NCBI GenBank assembly: GCA_002085355.1
Contig: NATN01000006.1
Location: 1 to 22,141, forward strand
Direction: 5' to 3'
Source: Candidatus Zhuqueibacterota bacterium 4484_87
Lineage (GTDB): Bacteria > Zhuqueibacterota > Zhuqueibacteria > Thermofontimicrobiales > Thermofontimicrobiaceae
DNA length: 22,141 bases
The position numbers and the translations under genes are program-made. Below are positions 15,602 to 22,141 of this stretch, one piece after another. The notes under the pieces were generated by a model that had not been told where the DNA came from, ran no database searches, and was given only the letters and a program-made list of their open reading frames with translations. How positions within the stretch are numbered: the stretch's first letter is position 1; every line of letters begins with the position of its first letter.

Positions 15602-16270
15602 GAGTGTGCCTCGGTGCTTTTTCGGTGCTATTTTTTTACTGTCTATTTCTGTTCTTCATCAGAAGGCAAAATTGTTAATTGTAATCAGGCAAAAAAAATG
15701 CCATTTGTTAAAATCGTATGAATATTATGTTAGATAATATTAACTTGTTGATTTTAAATGAATTATAAGTTTTAGTCGAAACTCCTCTCAACAATTCAAA
15801 GAGTTAGAATTTTAAAATTCTTTCATATTGAAACGATCCCTTTTTCAACATGCAATAAGTAACTTTTGTAATTACTTAAAGTTAAATGGCTATTGCTGCT
15901 GAATCGCGGTATCAGATTAAGAATTCGGTGAAATAATTATTGCGGAAACCAGAAAAATTTACGATATTAAAAACCATATAAAATTTATTGTTGGACAGGA
16001 AAATCAGGGAGGATCGTTTTAGCGAGTGGGGCAAAGAAAAGAGTCCTGTGAATTTTTTAAATAAAATGTACAACGGTTTTCGTGGATAACAATGGGAATG
16101 GGTATTTATTTACATTGTCATTTGAAAAAATATGTCACTTTTGTAATTTTTAATTTGGAATTTTGGATAGGGTTTTGTAATTTATAGTTAGCGCTATTAC
16201 AATCCTTAAAATATATACAGCAACACCAACTGTCATTCATTGTTCACTGCATAAAAAACGGAGGAATCCG
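15602..16270. other. Divergent non-coding region between the motor operon and the sugar operon
   Basis: 669 AT-rich bases with no credible gene on either strand. The region must hold the leftward promoter of the seven-gene operon and the rightward promoter of the aldolase operon. I see no convincing -35/-10 pair or Bacteroidetes-type TAnnTTTG box and do not call one. Notable items are a direct repeat TCGGTGCTTTTTCGGTGCTA just upstream of the TTG start, a 16-base perfect palindrome at 15806-15821 and an 8-base palindrome TAGCGCTA at 16189-16196. No tRNA-like or riboswitch-like fold was recognised. Confidence 0.6.
15806..15821. promoter_or_regulatory. 16-base perfect palindrome, possible operator
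   Basis: AGAATTTTAAAATTCT is an exact palindrome about 205 bases upstream of the leftward operon start and 450 bases upstream of the rightward one. It could bind a dimeric regulator, but in AT-rich DNA a palindrome like this can arise by chance, so support is weak. Confidence 0.3.
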
Positions 16271-17062
16271 ATGAATATTGACATCGGCAAGACTATACGC
16301 ATGAGCGATATAATCGACGCACGAGATGGGCGTAGTTTGATTGTGGATACAACAATGGCGTCGGTCATCGGCGCAACTGAAGGATTGGAGCATGTGTCAG
16401 AAGCGATCGGCTCGGTCAATGAATTTTGTGATGCGGTTATTGTCAATCCGGGAACTGCGGAACACCATGCGCCATTGCTCGGCGGAAAAAATCGCGCCAC
16501 GCCCGTTATTCGTGTGGATTGGACAAATGCGTTTCGCGGTGAAGATTTTTGCCTCCCTGCCACGGATGTGAAACGATTGATGGTTTCCGACGGCAGCGAT
16601 GCGCTCGAGCTCGGCGCGTCGGCTGTCATTGCCAGTTTGCTTTTCGGATTTGACGATGATTTTGAATCGACAAATATCCGTGATCTGTCCCATCTGGCGC
16701 GGGAATGTCAGACTTTGTTTCTGCCCCTTTTTGTGGATATTCAGCCCATCGGAGATCGAGTGAGCGAAGAAAATTTTGAAGAAAGCATTAAACTCGGTTG
16801 TTCGTTCATGCTGGAGTTGGGCGCAGAGGCATTGCTCATCCCAAGTTGCAGTGCGGAAACGCTCAAATTCATTTGCGACTGGATGAGTGTGCCGGTGCTC
16901 GTGCGTCAAGATACTTTACCCTCAAAAGATGAAATTGAAATGATTTTCGAAAACGGTGCAGCCGGGATTGTGCTCTCGCACAGGATATTTGCTCAAAAGA
17001 ATTTGTCGAATGAAATGGAAAAAATTCACTGGCTGATTCACGAAAAGGAGGCTGTTCAATGA
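16271..17062 (+). CDS. Class I (DeoC/FbaB-type) aldolase paralog lacking the Schiff-base lysine
   Basis: A 263-residue TIM-barrel protein of the class I DeoC/FbaB/LacD aldolase group, clearly paralogous to the N-terminal domain of the next gene: both begin with a short GKT motif, share an ARDGR/PKDGR turn at residues 17-21, an IRVDWTN/IRADWMN strand and a LSHLAREC/ADFAREC helix. Key residues are changed. Where the partner has Asp28-His29 this protein has Thr28-Met29, and where the partner has Lys194 (ALKIPYTGD) it has Leu189 (ALLIPSCSA). It therefore probably cannot form the Schiff base and may be a structural or regulatory partner. GGAGG lies 7 bases before the ATG. Its stop overlaps the next start as ATGA, consistent with a heteromeric complex. 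It opens the rightward operon. Confidence 0.75.
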   Translation: MNIDIGKTIRMSDIIDARDGRSLIVDTTMASVIGATEGLEHVSEAIGSVNEFCDAVIVNPGTAEHHAPLLGGKNRATPVIRVDWTNAFRGEDFCLPATDVKRLMVSDGSDALELGASAVIASLLFGFDDDFESTNIRDLSHLARECQTLFLPLFVDIQPIGDRVSEENFEESIKLGCSFMLELGAEALLIPSCSAETLKFICDWMSVPVLVRQDTLPSKDEIEMIFENGAAGIVLSHRIFAQKNLSNEMEKIHWLIHEKEAVQ

Positions 17063-18333
17063 GCGTTTATTCCGGGAAAACTGCTCGTCTGAATCGGCTT
17101 TTTAATCCGAAAGATGGCCGCGCAGTCTGCGTGGCAGCCGACCACGGTTGGATGTCCGATGTGACGCCCAATGTTGTGGAACTGGCACGGATTTTGAAAT
17201 TAGTCGTCGAAGGCGGGGCAGATGGAATTCTTATCAGCTACGGCACTGCGCTGCGACTGGGACATTTGATGCAGGGCAAAGATGCTCCGGCGGTGCTGAT
17301 TCGCGCTGACTGGATGAACATGCCTCGTCTCGGTGGTTCCAATGTAAGCAATGTGCTACCCGCGGTAAATTTCAGAAAAATGGCGACTTCGTTTGCCAGA
17401 GATGCCCTTCGCGTGGGTGCTTCAGCGATCACGATTTATTATTTCATCGGGTACAGCGATGAATTCGAGGCGATAAATCTGGAGCAGGCAGCGGATTTTG
17501 CCCGCGAATGCCGGAAAGTCGGTTTGCCGCTAATCATCGAGCCGATGGCTGTCGGCGGCATGGTCACAGGCGTGAATATTGCGGAAATTCTCATTGCTTC
17601 GGGAAGAATCGCTACCGAAATTGGTGCAGATGCTCTGAAAATTCCTTATACCGGCGATGTGAAAACATTCAAAAAATTGGTGGATCAGGCGGGCGTTCCG
17701 GTGCTTGTTTTGGGCGGCGCCAAATCTGATGTGCCGCGGGATGCGCTGGAACTGGTCGATGAAGCGCTTCGCGCCGGCGCCGCCGGAACTGTTTTCGGCA
17801 GAAATGTCACCAAAGCCAAAGACCCGAAGAAAATGGTCGCTGATATTTGTGCGCTGGTGCATGAGGGCAAGTCGATTTCAGACATTTTAGAGGAAAAGAA
17901 AGAAGGATTTTTTCGGCTGAAGTCCGATCCTGATAAATGTCTCGGCTGCCGCATTTGCGAAACTGTTTGTCAGCGTTTTCACGGCGACGGCTACGGACAG
18001 CATCTTGCCCGCCTGCGCATTGAATTTCCCGAAATCGGTCAGGAACTGAAACCGTTTAAGCCGGTGGTTTGTACGTTGTGCGAGAAATGTGTCATCGCAT
18101 GTCCCACGGGTGCTTTGAAAATCAGTGGGGAAGGATATCTCATTCTGGATAGAGAGCTTTGCACAAGCTGTGGCGAATGCATTGCTGCCTGTCCTTTCAA
18201 TGTGATGATTCCCGATGAGGCAGGGATGCCAATCTTTTGCGATCTGTGCGGCGGCGAACCGGAGTGTGTCCGCTGGTGCAAGGCTGAAGCTTTGACGCTT
18301 GTTCCCAAGAAAAAATTTATCACGCGAAATTGA
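17059..18333 (+). CDS. Class I aldolase fused to a four-cluster ferredoxin domain
   Basis: A 424-residue fusion. Residues 1-275 are a DeoC/FbaB-type class I aldolase with Asp28-His29 and the Schiff-base Lys194 in GADALKIPYTGD, so it should cleave or form a ketose (perhaps phosphorylated) reversibly. Residues about 285-415 are an iron-sulfur domain with cysteines at 294/297/300/304, 338/341/344/348, 368/371/374/378 and 394/397/403/407. The first three sets have CxxCxxCxxxC spacing and the last CxxCx5CxxxC, as in polyferredoxin subunits of AOR and formate-dehydrogenase-type enzymes. AGGAGG precedes the start, which overlaps the previous gene by 4 bases; AOR follows 66 bases later. The domain is probably AOR's electron acceptor. 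The fusion to an aldolase is unusual; the aldolase substrate is unknown. Confidence 0.85.
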   Translation: MSVYSGKTARLNRLFNPKDGRAVCVAADHGWMSDVTPNVVELARILKLVVEGGADGILISYGTALRLGHLMQGKDAPAVLIRADWMNMPRLGGSNVSNVLPAVNFRKMATSFARDALRVGASAITIYYFIGYSDEFEAINLEQAADFARECRKVGLPLIIEPMAVGGMVTGVNIAEILIASGRIATEIGADALKIPYTGDVKTFKKLVDQAGVPVLVLGGAKSDVPRDALELVDEALRAGAAGTVFGRNVTKAKDPKKMVADICALVHEGKSISDILEEKKEGFFRLKSDPDKCLGCRICETVCQRFHGDGYGQHLARLRIEFPEIGQELKPFKPVVCTLCEKCVIACPTGALKISGEGYLILDRELCTSCGECIAACPFNVMIPDEAGMPIFCDLCGGEPECVRWCKAEALTLVPKKKFITRN

Positions 18334-18399
18334 TGCGAAAACTCGTGCGCGTTTCGTTTTCTGAAATATTTTAAATGTGACCATTTGAGAGGAAGTAAA

Positions 18400-20208
18400 A
18401 TGGGTGGTAAAAGCAGTGGTTTTATGAATAAAATTCTCGCAGTGGATTTGACAAAAAGAGAAATAAAGCTGGAATCTGTGAGCGATGAGATTCGGAGAAA
18501 ATTTTTGGGCGGCAAAGGAATCGGCACTTACTTTCTGTACCGGGATTTGAAAGCGCATACAGACCCGCTTTCGCCGGAAAATGAGCTCATTTTTTCCGTG
18601 GGGCCTTTGACCGGAACGAATGCGCCGACGGCCGGAAGGTTTTGCGTCATGACAAAAAGTCCGGCGACCGGAACTTATATGGATGCGTATTGCGGTGGAT
18701 TCCTCGGGCAGACGATTAAATTTGCTGGCTATGATGCCATTGTGATTCGCGGTGCCGCGGATTCGCCGGTGATTCTTGTCATTGATAATGAAAAAGTTAG
18801 TCTGGAAGACGGCAGCACCGAATGGAATAAAACCGTGCAACAGACAAACAAAGCGTTGCGCGAGCGGTTTGGCGCTGATGTTCAAACGGCGATTATTGGT
18901 CCGGCAGGGGAAAGACTGTCGCGCATTTCAGGCATTTTCAGCGGAGTCCGTACTGCTGGCAGAGGCGGCGCCGGGGCAGTCATGGGATCGAAGAAATTGA
19001 AAGGCATTGTTGTACGCGGTTCTGGTGAAGTGCATGTTTTTGATAAAAAGGAATTTGAAGAAGCTGTCTGGATCGCGCATCGGGCTTTGCGCATGAGCAG
19101 TCAGATCAAACGCTTGAAAGAGACCGGGACAGATAATATTCTCAAATTAGTGAACGCCGCTGGAGCGTTGCCCACGAGAAATTTTCAGTTGGGACAATTT
19201 GCCGATGCCGACGAAGTGACCGGTGACAAATGGCGCAAGGAATTCTGGAAAAAGGACATTGCTTGTTATGGTTGTCCCATTGCCTGTTCAAAAATTGCCT
19301 ATTCAAAAAAGTTTGACATCACAATTGACGGCCCTGATTACGAGACGATTTTTGCCCTGGGCACAAATTGCGGAATCTCTGATCGTGATGCCATTGTTTA
19401 CGCCAATTATATTTGCGACGAATATGGCATCGATACGATAAGCGTGGGAAATATCATTGCTTTTGTGATGGAGCTTTACCAGCGCGGCATGATTTCAAAG
19501 GACGAGCTCGATGGAATTGAAGCCAAATGGGGCAACAGCGATGCAATGGTTCAATTGACGGAAAAAATTGCCAAAGGCGAAGGGATTGGTGTATTTCTGG
19601 GAAAGGGTGTCCGGGAAATCAGCAAAGAGTTTTCCGGCAGCGAGGATTTTGCCATGCATGTGAAAGGCCTGGAGATGCCCGGTTATTTGCCGCGCGCAGC
19701 CAAAGGTATTGCTTTGAGCTATGCTATTTCCGAACGGGGCGCTTGCCATTTACGCGGTTCGCCTTTGACGGAGATTTTAGGTGGCGCTGATCCGTTGCAA
19801 ACGCAGGGAAAGGCAGCACTTTTCCGCTCCAATCAACTGGATTCAACGGTCGTCAACACCCTGATTTTATGCTATTTTGTGAAATTTGGCATGACGCTGA
19901 AAGAAATTTTTCAGATGATCAATCCGTGCACTGGTTTTGATTATTCACATCCCCGCGAGTTGGAAGAGGTCGGGGAAAGGATCATTAATGTCGCACGATT
20001 GTTTAATCTGCGGGAAGGATTCAGCGGCAAAGACGATATTCTGCCGAAGCGCTCGCTTCAGGAACCGCTGCCCTCGGGGCCGGGCAAAGGCGAGACAGTT
20101 GATCTGGACACGCTGAAGGCAGATTATTATCAAATAATGGGCTGGGATGAAAATGGTGTGCCCAGTGAAGAGACACTGAAGAAATTAGGAATAACTGAAA
20201 TTTTTTAG
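18400..20208 (+). CDS. aor: Aldehyde:ferredoxin oxidoreductase (tungsten/molybdenum, AOR family)
   Basis: Oxidises an aldehyde to the carboxylic acid and passes two electrons to ferredoxin, using a bis-pterin W or Mo cofactor and one 4Fe-4S cluster in the cytoplasm. The 602-residue length fits the family. Visible hallmarks are the pterin/N-domain stretch GRFCVMTKSPATGTYMDAYC (79-98) with FLGQTIKFAGYDAI, then IGPAGERL, AGRGGAGAVMGSKKLKGIVV (186-205), and cluster ligands Cys289, Cys292, Cys296 (CYGCPIACS) with Cys491 (LILCYF). The start at 18400 has GAGAGGAAG just upstream; an in-frame TTG at 18385 would place the ribosome site inside the gene. The preceding gene supplies a fused ferredoxin domain, so the two products probably form a complex. 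Substrate is likely the aldehyde released by the aldolase. Confidence 0.95.
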   Translation: MGGKSSGFMNKILAVDLTKREIKLESVSDEIRRKFLGGKGIGTYFLYRDLKAHTDPLSPENELIFSVGPLTGTNAPTAGRFCVMTKSPATGTYMDAYCGGFLGQTIKFAGYDAIVIRGAADSPVILVIDNEKVSLEDGSTEWNKTVQQTNKALRERFGADVQTAIIGPAGERLSRISGIFSGVRTAGRGGAGAVMGSKKLKGIVVRGSGEVHVFDKKEFEEAVWIAHRALRMSSQIKRLKETGTDNILKLVNAAGALPTRNFQLGQFADADEVTGDKWRKEFWKKDIACYGCPIACSKIAYSKKFDITIDGPDYETIFALGTNCGISDRDAIVYANYICDEYGIDTISVGNIIAFVMELYQRGMISKDELDGIEAKWGNSDAMVQLTEKIAKGEGIGVFLGKGVREISKEFSGSEDFAMHVKGLEMPGYLPRAAKGIALSYAISERGACHLRGSPLTEILGGADPLQTQGKAALFRSNQLDSTVVNTLILCYFVKFGMTLKEIFQMINPCTGFDYSHPRELEEVGERIINVARLFNLREGFSGKDDILPKRSLQEPLPSGPGKGETVDLDTLKADYYQIMGWDENGVPSEETLKKLGITEIF

Positions 20209-20228
20209 CTGAAAGAACGAGGTGAAAA

Positions 20229-20852
20229 ATGAACAAAAAAAGTGCACTGATTCAAGGAGTTTTGTTCTGGGGTTCTTTGTGGGGGATCTGGGAAATTGTT
20301 GGCGACAGAATGTTCGCTGATAATCCGCTGATTCCGCGTGAGGTGGCGCTGGTGGGCATTGCTGTGCTGATTTTAGCTGTGTCGCGTACATTTCACAATA
20401 TTCGCGGCTTTTCCATGGCAATGGCAGTTTTGGCTGCCATGTTCAAATTTCTCAATGCTCCCTTTTGGGGCTGCCAATTTTTTGCTGTCATCTTATTGGG
20501 CGTAACTTTTGAAATTTTTTGGGCTTTGTTCGTCAAAAACGAAAGTCTGAAAAGATTGTCTTTTACATTTGCCGGAGTTGGTGCGACCGGATTGCATTTC
20601 CTGCTTTTCATTCCCATTGCCATTGTCACGACAAATGCGGCATTTTGGCTGAAAAATGGTGGTGAAAAGATTTTTCAATTTTTAGGTGAAGGATTGCTGA
20701 CGATGGTTGATGTTTTTGTTGTGCTGTTTTTTACTCACAAATTGATTGCGAAATTACCAAAAATGCGGGAGCAACTTATTTCGTGGCATTTGAATTGGAT
20801 TTTTTCTGCAAGTATGGTTTTTCTGGCAATTCTGACAGCATTCAACCGATAG
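20229..20852 (+). CDS. Polytopic membrane protein, unknown function
   Basis: A 207-residue protein with about six hydrophobic helices (roughly 8-24, 38-53, 62-78, 83-100, 112-134, 150-168 and possibly 185-203). I do not recognise a family. The N-terminal FWGSLWGIWEIVGDRM and helix FWGCQFFAVILLGVTFEIFW are rich in Trp and Gly, as in small substrate-binding membrane proteins such as ECF S-components, but this is only a resemblance in kind. GAGGTG precedes the start. It lies 20 bases after AOR and 16 bases before the epimerase-like gene, so it is cotranscribed. A role in import of a pathway substrate or of the AOR metal/cofactor is possible but unsupported. Confidence 0.75.
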   Translation: MNKKSALIQGVLFWGSLWGIWEIVGDRMFADNPLIPREVALVGIAVLILAVSRTFHNIRGFSMAMAVLAAMFKFLNAPFWGCQFFAVILLGVTFEIFWALFVKNESLKRLSFTFAGVGATGLHFLLFIPIAIVTTNAAFWLKNGGEKIFQFLGEGLLTMVDVFVVLFFTHKLIAKLPKMREQLISWHLNWIFSASMVFLAILTAFNR

Positions 20853-20868
20853 GCAGGGAGGAAGATTT

Positions 20869-21918
20869 ATGTACATTTTCGGAAAAGAAAGAACGCGTCG
20901 TGAACTGGATGCGCGCGCCGGATTTGCGGAAAATTTATTTGGCATTCGGCGATTTCGATTGCGCGAAGGACGGAGCGAGGGAGTGGAAATAGCAGAGGTG
21001 CGCACCGGCTCCGGATTGAATTATCAAGTTAATCTTTCCCGCGCATTGGACATCGGTTTGGCGGAATTTTGCGGGACACCGCTCAGTTGGCATTCGGTCA
21101 ATGGCCCTGTGCATCCTGCGTATTTTGATGATGATGAGGCGGAATGGTTGCGCACAGCAGCCGGCGGGCTCTTGATGACTTGCGGTTTAACACAAGTTGG
21201 TGCGCCAAATACGGACGAAGGTGAAGAACTGGGCGTCCACGGAAGAATTCATCATTTACCTGCGCAATTAATTTCCGCCGAAGGAAATTGGCAGGGAGAC
21301 GACTATTTTATTCGCATTCGCGGCGAGATTGTGCAAACGAAAATGTTCACGGAAACCATTCGTCTCACCAGAGAAATTACCAGCAAAATGGGTGAAAATA
21401 AAATCAAAATTCAGGATACAGTGGAAAACATCGGTTTTTCTTCGGTGCCACACATGATTTTGTACCATTTCAATTTTGGTTTTCCTCTCATGGATGAAGA
21501 CACGCAGATAATTTTTCCTTCCCAAAAAGTTACGCCGCGAGAGCCGGATTTACCGCTGGAAGGTTATGACCGCTGGCAAGCGCCGGAGGTTGGCTATGCT
21601 GAACGGGTTTATTATCATTCGGATCTGGAGAGGGATAACGCTTTCAAGACCGAAGTAAAAATCGTCAATCCGAATTTTCCCGTCAATGTTGACTCCGGGA
21701 AATTTCCGCTCGCCGTCACTCTCCGCTGGGACGTTCGTCAATTGCCTCGACTGGTGCAATGGAAAATGCCTGGCGCGGGACTTTACGCGCTGGGAATTGA
21801 ACCGGCAAATTGTCACGTCGCTGGTCGTGCAGCAGAACGCGAAGCCGGCATGTTGCAGTTTCTGGAACCCGGAGAAAAGCGGGAGTATTTACTTGAGATG
21901 GAGATTGGAGAGGGATAG
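20869..21918 (+). CDS. DUF4432 / aldose 1-epimerase-like protein
   Basis: A 349-residue protein of the DUF4432 group, related in fold to aldose 1-epimerases (galactose mutarotase superfamily), which interconvert sugar anomers and often accompany sugar-degradation genes. The family core is clear: AAGGLLMTCGLTQVG (97-111), GEELGVHGRIHHLPA (118-132) with candidate catalytic His124, HMILYHFNFGFPL in the middle, and LGIEPANCHVAGR near the C terminus, where the Glu would be the catalytic base. A strong GGGAGGAAG lies 6 bases before the ATG. It is cotranscribed with the membrane protein and precedes the isomerase-like gene, consistent with feeding the right sugar form into the pathway. Which sugar is not readable. 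Confidence 0.85.
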   Translation: MYIFGKERTRRELDARAGFAENLFGIRRFRLREGRSEGVEIAEVRTGSGLNYQVNLSRALDIGLAEFCGTPLSWHSVNGPVHPAYFDDDEAEWLRTAAGGLLMTCGLTQVGAPNTDEGEELGVHGRIHHLPAQLISAEGNWQGDDYFIRIRGEIVQTKMFTETIRLTREITSKMGENKIKIQDTVENIGFSSVPHMILYHFNFGFPLMDEDTQIIFPSQKVTPREPDLPLEGYDRWQAPEVGYAERVYYHSDLERDNAFKTEVKIVNPNFPVNVDSGKFPLAVTLRWDVRQLPRLVQWKMPGAGLYALGIEPANCHVAGRAAEREAGMLQFLEPGEKREYLLEMEIGEG

Positions 21919-21923
21919 GTGCT

Positions 21924-22052
21924 TGTTTTTGGTTCATAGTTTGTCGTTCGTAGTTTTTAGTTTGTAGATTTGATACAAAATTTGAAGCCAGAAACGAAAA
22001 ACTCGGAACTCGAAACCCATAACTCGAAACTCGAATCTCGAAACCCGAAACC
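21924..22052. repeat. Two-armed array of 7-bp tandem repeats (inverted relative to each other)
   Basis: Between the epimerase-like and isomerase-like genes, the left arm (21924-21972) reads in register as seven heptads around AGTTTGT: TGTTTTT, GGTTCAT, AGTTTGT, CGTTCGT, AGTTTTT, AGTTTGT, AGATTTG. After a 10-base spacer the right arm (21983-22052) reads as ten heptads around CGAAACC/T: TGAAGCC, AGAAACG, AAAAACT, CGGAACT, CGAAACC, CATAACT, CGAAACT, CGAATCT, CGAAACC, CGAAACC. AGTTTCG is the reverse complement of CGAAACT, so the arms can pair imperfectly. It ends just before the AGAGG ribosome site of the next gene. Confidence 0.75.
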
Positions 22053-22065
22053 CAAAGAGGCATTT

Positions 22066-22141
22066 ATGAAACGTTCTCAAATAAATCAGTGGATAGAGGA
22101 AGCGATTGAATTTTTTCGTGAAATGAAATTTAATTTGCCGC
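22066..22141 (+). CDS. D-lyxose/D-mannose isomerase-like protein, N-terminal fragment
   Basis: Only the first 25 codons are inside the window. The peptide MKRSQINQWIEEAIEFFREM, followed by KFNLP, resembles the opening of bacterial D-lyxose ketol-isomerases (cupin-fold, D-lyxose to D-xylulose and often D-mannose to D-fructose), which typically begin with MKRSEIN and a helix ending in FxLPPF. AGAGG lies 5 bases before the ATG. Placement after a sugar epimerase-like gene and two aldolases supports a sugar-isomerising role. The fragment is too short for certainty. Confidence 0.55.
   Translation, partial: MKRSQINQWIEEAIEFFREMKFNLP

Noticed and set aside
15602..16270. Sigma-70 or sigma-54 promoter for either operon
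   Set aside because: TTGGAA with TAATTT near 16156-16184 and GG/GC pairs near 15886 were tried, but matches or spacing are too weak to call.
18385..18399. TTG start for AOR at 18385
   Set aside because: The GAGAGGAAG ribosome site is inside this extension and is well placed for ATG 18400.
17887..18885. Long open frame (332 codons) on the minus strand
   Set aside because: It lies opposite the ferredoxin domain and AOR, both well supported, and its translation resembles no protein family.
21924..22052. CRISPR array
   Set aside because: Units are 7 bases without spacers; nothing like 25-37 base repeats separated by unique spacers.

Overview
The window looks like a chromosomal piece from an anaerobic or microaerophilic Gram-negative bacterium, most likely of the Fibrobacteres-Chlorobi-Bacteroidetes (FCB) side of the tree, for example a Calditrichota/KSB1-type lineage. 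This is inference from three things: a PorV/FadL-like barrel with a long VDT-repeat linker and TPR tail, a tungsten-type aldehyde:ferredoxin oxidoreductase, and AT-leaning DNA with Shine-Dalgarno sites. No rRNA or tRNA is present to fix the taxonomy.

Layout. Bases 1-312: the end of thyX. 372-1945: a compact two-gene restriction-modification cassette (beta-class methyltransferase plus PmeII-like endonuclease), closed by a hairpin terminator at 1971-1990. 2045-6455, rightward: pepT, a terminator at 3315-3343, then an acyl-CoA synthetase, an exported phosphodiester-glycosidase-like protein and a small membrane protein. 6470-15601, leftward: a seven-gene operon. 15602-16270: a non-coding divergent region. 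16271-22141, rightward: a sugar/aldehyde operon that runs off the window.

The leftward operon is the prize. In order of transcription it encodes an outer-membrane barrel-TPR protein, an ExeA-type ATPase, an exported metallophosphoesterase, a Wzz chain-length regulator fused to a BY-kinase, a protein that reads as the C-terminal part of FliF (ring-building/collar region plus membrane helix) fused directly to the middle and C-terminal domains of FliG, then MotA and MotB. No other flagellar gene is present. The parts of a rotary motor (rotor base and switch in one polypeptide, plus an ion-driven stator with its torque and ion-path residues intact) therefore sit in one transcription unit with envelope-polysaccharide genes. 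I propose a non-flagellar, MotAB-driven envelope machine, possibly for gliding or for driving surface polymer or adhesin. The coupling is inferred; the gene content is seen. A REP-like double hairpin separates motA from motB.

The rightward operon pairs two aldolase paralogs. The first has lost the Schiff-base lysine; the second keeps it and carries a C-terminal domain of four cysteine clusters like the ferredoxin subunit of AOR enzymes. They are followed by AOR itself, a polytopic membrane protein, a DUF4432 sugar epimerase-like protein and the start of a D-lyxose-isomerase-like gene. This suggests a sugar is isomerised and cleaved, and the aldehyde product is oxidised by AOR with electrons leaving through the fused ferredoxin domain. 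A two-armed array of 7-bp repeats lies between the last two genes.
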